A stretch of 64,000 nucleotides of DNA from Chitinophagales bacterium (GTDB lineage Bacteria; Bacteroidota; Bacteroidia; Chitinophagales; Saprospiraceae), in the NCBI GenBank assembly GCA_017303475.1, contig JAFLBO010000006.1, positions 154,851 through 218,850 on the forward strand, read 5' to 3'. The notes under the pieces were generated by a model. It ran no database searches. It saw only the letters and a list, made by a program, of their open reading frames with translations, and was not told the origin of the DNA. Positions 34,507 to 41,834 of this stretch are shown here, in pieces. A program made the translations under genes and the position numbers. Every line of letters starts with the position of its first letter. Positions within the stretch are counted from its first letter, which is position 1.

Positions 34507-34889
34507 CTACTGGACATTTTGGTTTCAGACCTATAAGGTTTCCAAAAACCTACGGTATGTACATAAGTTATATGTTGATGTTAAGGCAATCTGGTAACAC
34601 ATCTAACATCTTGTAACCACTCGTTTCAACGAGTGGCCATGGATACCCCACTATTCACATCTAGCATCTTTGCAGAGCATCAGCATCCATAACCTCTTGA
34701 AGATGTGATGTTTTGTAAAGATGCTAGATGTGATGGGGCTCGACTTTTCCCCGCCGTTAAAACGGCGGGTTACAAGATGCTAGATGTGATAAGTGGTGTC
34801 TAACATCAGAAATTGATTCACCTTTTAACTTGTGTACATACCGTAGGTTTCCAAAAACCTTATAGGTCTGAAACCAAAATGTCCAGTAG
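34507..34889. mobile_element. MITE-like element, copy 1
   Basis: 383 bp with about 63-bp terminal inverted repeats (34507-34569 and 34827-34889) starting CTACTGGACATTTTGGTTTC. The interior is itself nested: GTTACAAGATG-type arms, then an ACATCTAGCATCTTTGCAGA arm pair. Two 20-bp palindromes lie inside, CCACTCGTTTCAACGAGTGG (34617-34636) and CCCGCCGTTAAAACGGCGGG (34750-34769). It has no coding capacity. It is the reverse orientation of the copy at 57429-57807. No clear target duplication is seen. It separates the divergent CotH and GNAT genes. Confidence 0.82.
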
Positions 34890-35015
34890 TGTTGGGTATT
34901 GGTTTCAATGCAAGTGTAGGGCGATTTTCTGATTTTTCCGCATTCTGTTTATTAGACGGTATACAGAATTAGTTTGCCCGGGAACTCTATTCATAATAAT
35001 CCGGGTTATGCCCTT

Positions 35016-35570
35016 ATGAACAACATCATTCCAATCCGTCCAGGCATACAACTCACCCCATTTGAATCGGGCGACCAGGCCAATTTGATCCAATACCTGA
35101 ATGATCCGGTGATTCAGGATAACACCTCCAATATTCCAGCCCCATACCTGCAAAAGGAGGCCGACGAATGGTTACAGCATACCAGGGATCTGTTTGAGCA
35201 AAATGGTGGGCATTACAATCTGGCCATCCGTCATGACCAATACGGGGTTATTGGTGGCATGGGCGCTTTTTTGCGCACCGGATTGGAGGGGCACAGCGAT
35301 GAAATGGGTTATTGGCTGGCAGCGCCATTTCGGGGGCAGGGTATAGTGCCGGATGGAGTTAAGGCCTTCACGCGCTGGTTGTTTGAGGTGCGGCCTGCAC
35401 TGGTACGTATTGAGGCTAAGGTATATTCCTTTAACACGGCTTCCAACAGGGTGCTGGAGAAAGCCGGATTTGAGCGTGAAGGACTCATGCGTAAAGCGAT
35501 TAAAAAACAGGAAAAACTGATAGATACGTGGCTGTGGGCGAAAATTCGGGAGGATATTAAAACCGGGTGA
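35016..35570 (+). CDS. GNAT family N-acetyltransferase (RimJ/RimL type)
   Basis: 184 residues from ATG 35016. The in-frame ATG at 34974 adds residues unlike the family. The acetyl-CoA-binding motif appears around YWLAAPFRGQGIVPDGVKAF (about 100-120), and SFNTASNRVLEKAGFEREG is the typical RimJ/RimL C-terminal motif. It acetylates an amino group of a protein N-terminus or small molecule; substrate unknown. Its last 14 bp overlap the convergent response regulator gene. The short upstream gap 34890-35015 shows nothing clear. Confidence 0.85.
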   Translation: MNNIIPIRPGIQLTPFESGDQANLIQYLNDPVIQDNTSNIPAPYLQKEADEWLQHTRDLFEQNGGHYNLAIRHDQYGVIGGMGAFLRTGLEGHSDEMGYWLAAPFRGQGIVPDGVKAFTRWLFEVRPALVRIEAKVYSFNTASNRVLEKAGFEREGLMRKAIKKQEKLIDTWLWAKIREDIKTG

Positions 35571-36300
35571 ACCGCTCCGTAAATTCCTCTTTTTTAATGC
35601 GCGACACAGGGATATTGACTTTATCCGGCATGATGACATAACCTCCGTCGCCCCGAATGTAACTTCGGATATGGCGCATGTTAACCAGAAACTGTTTGTG
35701 TATTCTGAAAAAATCCGTGCCTGCAAGCATTTCCTCTACTTCGCCTAATGATTTGGTAATCAGGTAGGTATCGCCATTTGCAAGGAAAAATTTGGTATAA
35801 CTGCTGTCGGATTCGCAGTACATCACATCTGTCAATTCCACAAAAGTGTAGCCTTGTGCGGAAGGCAGCGCTATTTTATCGAACCGCCGGGAATCCTGCT
35901 GGGTTAATGATTGTTTGAGCCAATCCAGCTGGGATTTGCCTACTCGGTGTTTATCTGCCGCTTTATCCACAGCTTTACGCAATTCCACGGGATCCACAGG
36001 TTTCAGCAGGTAATCAACGGCGCTGAAACGGAATGCCTTGACAGCAAACTGATCGTATGCTGTGACAAATACCAGTGAAAAGGCAGGTATTTCCAATGCT
36101 TCCAGAAGTTGAAACCCGTTCATCACCGGCATTTCTATATCCAAAAAAACCAGATCCGGCTTCATATTGCGAATAGCCGCCAGTCCTTTTTCGGGATCGG
36201 TAAATTTGCCAGCAATTACCACTTCCGGACAGGTTTCCATCAGCAACAAATGCAACGCTTCGAGAGCGTCTGTTTCATCGTCAATCAGAATGGATTTCAT
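35557..36300 (-). CDS. LytTR-family response regulator
   Basis: 247 residues. Receiver domain (1-115) with acidic pocket LIDDE, phospho-acceptor Asp in DLVFLDIEMPVMNG (about 54), Thr in FVTAYD and Lys in LLKPVD. The LytTR DNA-binding domain (about 140-245) carries FVELTDVMYCESDSSYT and FFRIHKQFLVNMRHI. It pairs with the sensor kinase encoded upstream on the same strand, 241 bp away, an unusually wide gap for such pairs. Its 3' end overlaps the GNAT gene by 14 bp, so antisense interference is possible. Confidence 0.92.
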   Translation of the reverse strand: MKSILIDDETDALEALHLLLMETCPEVVIAGKFTDPEKGLAAIRNMKPDLVFLDIEMPVMNGFQLLEALEIPAFSLVFVTAYDQFAVKAFRFSAVDYLLKPVDPVELRKAVDKAADKHRVGKSQLDWLKQSLTQQDSRRFDKIALPSAQGYTFVELTDVMYCESDSSYTKFFLANGDTYLITKSLGEVEEMLAGTDFFRIHKQFLVNMRHIRSYIRGDGGYVIMPDKVNIPVSRIKKEEFTERFTRF

Positions 36301-36541
36301 GGTTGAGTGTTTGAGTTTTTGAGTGCCTGAGTGTTTGAGTTGGCGTTCGGCTTAGGTGCTCGTGGTTTGTTTCCCGCAGATTTCCGCAAATGAACCGCAG
36401 ATTTCCGCAGAAGCGTTCGGCTTGAAATTCCATGGTACATGGATGCCGAAGGCAGCCAAAAAAATCCGCGTCATCCGCGTCATCCGCGTTCCAGATCCTT
36501 CTCTGCGTTCAGGATGACAATCCGCGTTCCACCCGTGTTCT
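36301..36541. repeat. Repeat-filled gap between sensor kinase and regulator
   Basis: The 241 bp hold GAGTGTTTGAGTT-type direct repeats (36303-36342), GCAGATTTCCGCA-type repeats (36370-36415, related to 30340-30385) and CGCGTCATC units (36468-36490). No gene is visible. It separates the two halves of the two-component system, so the regulator may have its own promoter. Confidence 0.7.
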
Positions 36542-38365
36542 TCAGCCGAGGTCGAGCTCCATGATCACCAGCGTTCCCGCCGCTTGTCCGTGTTCATCGA
36601 ACAGATCCCGGGTTTCAGTAAACGATAATCTTCCGGTGGCTTTTAGCCGTTCCGCTGTAATTTTTTGCCCTAGTCCTTTTTGGCGCAGCACACTTTTGCT
36701 TTCCAGGGCTTCTGCGGCAGCCCGCCCAACACCATTATCTTCAATTTCTATCCTGAGTACCTGTTCGGCTGGCTGACTTATCCGGACTGAGATGTTTCCT
36801 CCTTCCTTTTTATGCATAAGGCCATGCCAGATAGCATTTTCCACATGTGGTTGAATGAGCATGCCCGGCACCTGCAGGAAACTTGGATCAATGTCGGGAT
36901 CCATCTTCAGTTGAAACTGCAATTTATCTTTGAATCGCAGTGATTCAATGTCTACATACAATTGCAGCGCTTCCAAATCCCGGGCCAGGGTGATCTTTTC
37001 GGTGCGACTGTTTTCCAGCACCAGACGAAGCAGTTGACTGAATTTTTGCAGGTATTTGGCAGCGGTATCGGTATCCCGTTCCTTGGTGTATCTGTAAATA
37101 CTGTTCAGGCAATTGAAAATGAAATGTGGATTGATTTGTGCCCGCAGACTGGCCAGCTCCAGTTCCGTTCTACGGCGCTCCTGTTTTTGTTTGTAGGTGT
37201 AAAAAACAAACCCGGCGCCGGATAAAATACCCAGCAAAATCAGTCCGAAGATCCAACGTTGTTGTTGGGTTCGGGCATCACGTAACGCCAGCTCCTGTGC
37301 CTGCCTTGCCGCTTCTTGTATCCGCTTTTGTTCAAAGGAATGTTTTACCTGAATTTCTGTCATGCGCCGGGTATTCTCCAGGTTTTGTACGCTGTCGCGG
37401 GCGCTGATATGCCATTTAAAATACTCAAGGGCTTTAGTCGGGTTGTTTTGATGTTCGGCCAGCCGACTCATATCCAGGTAGTACCGTTCGTGGTAACTTT
37501 TATCCTTTACCTGTGGAATCAGTGTGCCTGATCGGCTTAACCAGGCAGCAGCGTTTGACCAATCTCCCAGCTGAATCAGGCAGCGACTCATGGCCAGCAG
37601 CAGGTTGAGCTCGGTTTCAGCGGTGGCCATGTCCGGGTATTTCCGGAAAGCCTCTTCAGCTTTGAGTAACCAGGATTTTTCTTCGGTATATTGTTGTTTG
37701 CGCTCAGCAAGTCGGGCCATGGTCAGGTAAAGTGGGACAATTCCAGGGATATTGGGCGCTTTTTCAGCCAGTGCCAGGGCGTTTTGTACATAATAAGCGG
37801 CGCTGTCGGGTTGGCCGGTCCGGTCGTATAAATCGCCCAGGAGGTGACTACAGGCACACAAGCCATGCAGTCTTTGTGCGCGTGTGCTCAGGTCCACGCA
37901 CTGGCGCGCGTAGGCGAGGGCCAAGTCTACTTGTTCCGGCATTTCATACAGGTGTGAGGCCACAGTGGAAATGAGGTAAGTCATTTTGGCTGTGTCTTTC
38001 AATTGTTCATATACCCGATAGGCCTGCAGCAGGGTATCCACGGCTTCCGGTGAACGGTTTTCATACAAATAGGCGAATCCGATATTGCTCAGGGATTGGG
38101 CAACGCCGCGGGGCATTTGTAATTGATGATACAGGTGCAGCGCACCGCGGCCAAACTGGCGACATTTTTCAAAATCCTTCAACGGTCTGAAATACTGAGT
38201 GCTAATGCTCCACATGAGTTGGGCGCGCCGATGCTGCCGGGCAGTATCGGCATCGGCCGGAATGCCGTTCAATACTGATTTCAAAGAATCAACCTTTTGC
38301 GATTGCGCGCTGGCAGTATGGATACAGATACAGCATAAAAAACAGAACAGCATTCGATTCATCAT
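36542..38365 (-). CDS. LytS-type sensor histidine kinase with TPR domain
   Basis: About 607 residues from ATG 38365 (38362 also possible); this start gives signal peptide MMNRMLFCFLCCICIHTASA. A periplasmic TPR region (about 25-370) precedes one membrane segment (WIFGLILLGILSGAGFVFYT). The His_kinase domain follows with the phospho-acceptor motif NPHFIFNCLNSIYRY, and an HATPase with PHVENAIWHGLMHK and IEDNGVGRAAAEA. The layout is typical of Bacteroidota kinases that phosphorylate LytTR regulators. The signal is unknown. Confidence 0.9.
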   Translation of the reverse strand: MMNRMLFCFLCCICIHTASAQSQKVDSLKSVLNGIPADADTARQHRRAQLMWSISTQYFRPLKDFEKCRQFGRGALHLYHQLQMPRGVAQSLSNIGFAYLYENRSPEAVDTLLQAYRVYEQLKDTAKMTYLISTVASHLYEMPEQVDLALAYARQCVDLSTRAQRLHGLCACSHLLGDLYDRTGQPDSAAYYVQNALALAEKAPNIPGIVPLYLTMARLAERKQQYTEEKSWLLKAEEAFRKYPDMATAETELNLLLAMSRCLIQLGDWSNAAAWLSRSGTLIPQVKDKSYHERYYLDMSRLAEHQNNPTKALEYFKWHISARDSVQNLENTRRMTEIQVKHSFEQKRIQEAARQAQELALRDARTQQQRWIFGLILLGILSGAGFVFYTYKQKQERRRTELELASLRAQINPHFIFNCLNSIYRYTKERDTDTAAKYLQKFSQLLRLVLENSRTEKITLARDLEALQLYVDIESLRFKDKLQFQLKMDPDIDPSFLQVPGMLIQPHVENAIWHGLMHKKEGGNISVRISQPAEQVLRIEIEDNGVGRAAAEALESKSVLRQKGLGQKITAERLKATGRLSFTETRDLFDEHGQAAGTLVIMELDLG

Positions 38366-38554
38366 GGAGGCAAAGATGTAAAACCTGAAGTCCAATTGAC
38401 TGCAATATTTTATGAACTGCGAGAAATGAACAGCCACCGGTGAACCAGGGGAAATACACCGTTCATGGGGTGTTTTTCGCAGGTGGTTAGAAGTTGTTTT
38501 TCCGCCAGGATGATCTGGAAGCATCTTTGAACAATAAGAAAAATAGCACTACTC

Positions 38555-39163
38555 ATGCAAAGACGAGATTTTCTTTCTGCTGCCGGCCTATTGGCTGGAT
38601 TACCCTTGATTCCAAACCTGAGTTTTGCACAAGGAAGCCAACTAGAGGAACCAATCAAACCTGTGCTCTTGCCTCCGCAGGCGCCTTTAGACCACAAAGG
38701 AGGAATGGACATCCGGGTTTGGGTGCGCTCTTCCATGACTGGCGGGGTTTATTCCAGTGTAGAGTGTGCCGTAGCGCCAAAAGTAATGGGCCCGCCGCCG
38801 CATTTACACAAAGAACTGGATGAGTTAATGTTGGTTTTGGAGGGCACCGCCAGCGTATTGATTGACGGTGAAGTAGTTGAAATAGCCGCGGGAGGCTGGC
38901 ATTTGCGGCCGCGCAATTTGGTACACACCTTTTTTAATGCCTCCGACAAGCCGCTGCGGTTCATTGATATGTATTTCAATCAGCCTTTTGAAGAGTTTTT
39001 GGAAAAAGTGTTTTTTGAATACACCCCCGAAAAAGGCTACCCGTTTGGGTCAAAAGAAAGAGAGGTAGTCATGAACAAACTCAATGAGCATTATGGCCTC
39101 GTTTATGCGCCAACAGCCAACGACGAGCGTAACGAGTTGATTAAAAAATACGGCCTGAAATGA
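38555..39163 (+). CDS. Secreted cupin-domain protein with Tat-type signal
   Basis: 202 residues. The start MQRRDFLSAAGLLAGLPLIP has a twin-Arg motif, so folded, probably metal-loaded, export is likely. One cupin domain (about 60-150) carries the metal ligands in PHLHKELDELMLVLEGTASV (two His and Glu) and the second-motif His in RNLVHTFF. Substrate unknown; sequences of this shape include quercetinase-like and other dioxygenases as well as non-catalytic cupins. It opens a probable operon running to 41684. Confidence 0.82.
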   Translation: MQRRDFLSAAGLLAGLPLIPNLSFAQGSQLEEPIKPVLLPPQAPLDHKGGMDIRVWVRSSMTGGVYSSVECAVAPKVMGPPPHLHKELDELMLVLEGTASVLIDGEVVEIAAGGWHLRPRNLVHTFFNASDKPLRFIDMYFNQPFEEFLEKVFFEYTPEKGYPFGSKEREVVMNKLNEHYGLVYAPTANDERNELIKKYGLK

Positions 39164-39630
39164 GCAAAAGAAGCGTTTCTCCGCTAACCGTTTTGTTTTT
39201 CCGGGTGCTTCTGTTTGGACTGGGCGTGTTTTTGACCTACACTTTTGCCCGAAATACCTTCGAGCCACTTTGGTACAAAGTAAGCGGTCATACCGTGGAA
39301 GGCAGAATTTCCGGCTTTTTGGCCGGCAGAAATGCCCCCTCTGTACAACGTGAACCGGATGGTGTGAGAAAGGGGAAGCGTAAGGCTCGCAGGCCCGTTT
39401 TCGTTTATCCGATAGCACCCGGAAGTAAGGATAGTCTGGAAACAAGGAGTGCTACGGCAGCTCTCACCACTATCAGCAATTATGCTTTGAATGAGCAGGT
39501 AACTGTAGTGATAGATAAAAAGGATCCTGCCAAGGCGTATATCTATGGTTTTCAGCTGATTGCAGGCTCTTTTTTAGCCATGCTCCTGGGATTGTTTATG
39601 ATCCGGCTTGGGTTGCTTTGGCGACTATAA
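39160..39630 (+). CDS. DUF3592-like membrane protein
   Basis: 156 residues with two membrane segments (about 8-28 and 128-150) flanking a beta-rich soluble loop. GHTVEGRI, RPVFVYPIA and NEQVTVVIDKKDPAKAYIYG follow the DUF3592 pattern of strand, YP-x-V-x-Y and a V-x-V-x-Y/D-x-x-x-P motif. Function unknown. It overlaps the cupin stop by 4 bp (ATGA), so the two are translationally coupled. Confidence 0.72.
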   Translation: MSKRSVSPLTVLFFRVLLFGLGVFLTYTFARNTFEPLWYKVSGHTVEGRISGFLAGRNAPSVQREPDGVRKGKRKARRPVFVYPIAPGSKDSLETRSATAALTTISNYALNEQVTVVIDKKDPAKAYIYGFQLIAGSFLAMLLGLFMIRLGLLWRL

Positions 39631-39648
39631 CTAAACCATCCCCAAGCC

Positions 39649-40020
39649 ATGATTCTCAAAATTATCCTCTCGACGCTGTCTGGTGGCATTTTAGCCACAT
39701 TGTTGGTCTGGCTGGCAGGTATATGGATGACACCACCGGTTGAAATGGTTCCATTATGGGCCTTTCTGGTAAGTAATATCCTACAGGCCTTTTTACTCTC
39801 CATACTTTTTCAGCGTTGGCTGGATGCCTGGGGATTTCTCCGGGGGGCATGGCATGGCGGCTGGATCGCGGGTTTGTTTGCCGGAGCATTTTACCTGCGG
39901 GGTGTCTCCACCAATTGGGTTCATCTATTCCTTTTCAATACCCTGGTTTGGACACTCACAGGTGGTGTAATGGGGTATTTATTACAAAAAATGCGTGGGC
40001 ACCCGGTCTTTCGATGGTAA
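39649..40020 (+). CDS. Small polytopic membrane protein
   Basis: 123 residues with about four hydrophobic segments (4-24, 34-56, 68-86, 92-112). WHGGWIAGLFAGAFYL may be a conserved Gly-rich helix. It resembles DUF1761-type proteins only loosely; I do not assign a family. It starts 18 bp after the DUF3592-like gene, same strand. Confidence 0.65.
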   Translation: MILKIILSTLSGGILATLLVWLAGIWMTPPVEMVPLWAFLVSNILQAFLLSILFQRWLDAWGFLRGAWHGGWIAGLFAGAFYLRGVSTNWVHLFLFNTLVWTLTGGVMGYLLQKMRGHPVFRW

Positions 40021-40049
40021 ACGCGCAGCATCCTGTAAATCAATGCTAT

Positions 40050-41684
40050 ATGAATAAGACACTTTTGCTCGCGTTGTTCCTCATTGCAGGAGCAACCACC
40101 CATGCTGCAACCTGGTACGTTTCCACCACTGGCAACGACAATAACGCAGGCACTTTGGCTAATCCATTCAAAACCCTGCCAAGAGCGATAGACGAAGCTC
40201 AGCCGGGTGATGAAATACTGATGCGTGGCGGACAATACACCAGTCAGGAAATCAGGATCAATAAAAGTAACCTGCATATCAAATCTTACCCGGGCGAGTG
40301 GGCGGTGATTACAGCTGTTACCAACGTGGAGGACATCAGTGCCTGCATCTGGTACAATGAACCGGAAACCACCGGTGGCACGCTGGAGCGACTGGAAATT
40401 GTGGGTGGCTACTACTACGCCATAAAGTTTGAAACCAACTGGGATTGGGATCCAAACCTGCCGTTCAGTCAGCGGAAAGGGGTAAGCGGGGTAACCATAA
40501 CCGACTGCAACATCCATCATTCCGGCAGGGATGCCATCAAACTTACGCCTGCCTGCGCCAACATCAGCATCCTCAACTGCGAAATCCACCACACCGGAAC
40601 GGGACCGGGCGCCCTGCTCGATTTTAATGCCGAAGGCATTGATAACGTGAACGCCCCAAACCTCACCGTTAAAGGTTGCCATATCCACGATATTGCCACT
40701 ACAGGCGTGTACGTAAAAGGTGGCGGCCGAAATTGTGTGATTGAGGCCAACCGCATTGAAAACTGTGGAGAAGGTGGCGTTTATCTGGGCTTTTACACCG
40801 ATGCGGAGTGGTTTGATACCGATTTTAATCCCGAATATTTTGAAAACATCAATGGCCTGGTATTCAATAATCTGATTGTCAATACCCAACATGCGGGAAT
40901 TGGACTCTGGGGCGCCAAAGACGCCAGGGTCTATAACAATACAGTGATCAACGCCGCCATGACAGAACACGCCGCATTGTTTTTTAATACCACCGATGTG
41001 TGGATTGATGATAACACTTCCGCCCGGGTAGGTAGTCAACAAGTACGCGTGGTCAATAACTTGTTCATTCAGCCCGGATTTCAGGAGCCTGTCATGGTAC
41101 GTGTTCGCGAGAACGCCCTGAGTGGCAACAATAACCAAATAGATAACAACGGCTATTTCGACCCCAACGGAGCAGCTTTTCTGGACGATAACCTCGACTG
41201 GCAGGAGTGGACGCTGGCGCAATGGAAAGCGCAGACATTCCGGGATTTACACAGCTTTGATACCGATCCGATACTGGATGAAGATTACCACTTGCTGGCC
41301 GGAAGTCCGTGTATCAATACCGGTGTAAACCAGGCTTTTATCACTACAGACCGTGAAGGACAGCCCAGAAACGATGGGGCCAACGACATTGGCTCGGATG
41401 AACTGGGCACTGTTGGGATCAAGGAAAAGGCGTCTCTACATACCGATTACGCCTTGCAATTGTTGCAAAATCCGGTAGCTGCCGAACTAAAAATCCAATT
41501 GGAATCAGCGCAAAAACAGGACCTGAAACTGGAAATAATCAATCAGGAAGGTAAAAGCCTGTATGCGCAAAAATGGCAAGTTCAACCTGGTGAAAACACC
41601 CAAACCCTTTTTGTCTCTAACCTGCCTGCCGGGGTTTATGTACTCCGGGCAGGAAGGTGGAGTCGGGTTTTTCTCAAAAACTAA
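40050..41684 (+). CDS. T9SS-exported right-handed beta-helix protein
   Basis: 544 residues from ATG 40050, which gives signal peptide MNKTLLLALFLIAGATTHA. WYVSTTGNDNNAGTLANPFK and GDEILMRGGQYTSQEIRI open a pectate-lyase-like right-handed beta-helix (about 20-420) with repeated N-I/V-I-x-x-N rungs. A T9SS type A sorting domain ends it (LLQNPVAAELKIQLES ... GVYVLRAGRWSRVF). Such proteins often cleave or bind uronic-acid polysaccharides, but I cannot fix catalytic residues. It is 29 bp after the membrane protein, so it may be the last gene of the cupin operon. Confidence 0.83.
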   Translation: MNKTLLLALFLIAGATTHAATWYVSTTGNDNNAGTLANPFKTLPRAIDEAQPGDEILMRGGQYTSQEIRINKSNLHIKSYPGEWAVITAVTNVEDISACIWYNEPETTGGTLERLEIVGGYYYAIKFETNWDWDPNLPFSQRKGVSGVTITDCNIHHSGRDAIKLTPACANISILNCEIHHTGTGPGALLDFNAEGIDNVNAPNLTVKGCHIHDIATTGVYVKGGGRNCVIEANRIENCGEGGVYLGFYTDAEWFDTDFNPEYFENINGLVFNNLIVNTQHAGIGLWGAKDARVYNNTVINAAMTEHAALFFNTTDVWIDDNTSARVGSQQVRVVNNLFIQPGFQEPVMVRVRENALSGNNNQIDNNGYFDPNGAAFLDDNLDWQEWTLAQWKAQTFRDLHSFDTDPILDEDYHLLAGSPCINTGVNQAFITTDREGQPRNDGANDIGSDELGTVGIKEKASLHTDYALQLLQNPVAAELKIQLESAQKQDLKLEIINQEGKSLYAQKWQVQPGENTQTLFVSNLPAGVYVLRAGRWSRVFLKN

Positions 41685-41711
41685 ATAACTGTCAGGGGGG
41701 CTCAAACGTAA

Positions 41712-41795
41712 TTTTTACCGCAGAGGTGCGGAGGCGCAGAGGAATTGAAAATCAATCATTTATGCCTCTGCGTCTCCGCGCCTCTTCGGTAAAAA
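41712..41795. repeat. Hairpin repeat, copy 1 (ACCGCAGAGG type)
   Basis: Arms 41712-41742 and 41765-41795 (starting TTTTTACCGCAGAGG), imperfect, with a spacer TTGAAAATCAATCATTTA. The same element with the same spacer is found at 49098-49181. Convergent genes end on both sides, so a terminator function is possible. Confidence 0.82.
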
Positions 41796-41834
41796 TAAAT
41801 CAGCGACTTTTGATACACCATCCCTCCGGAGTAA

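Noticed and set aside
34507..34517. Start of the CotH gene at 34517
   Set aside because: That ATG lies inside the terminal repeat of the mobile-element-like sequence and spoils the signal peptide. ATG 34490 gives a proper one.
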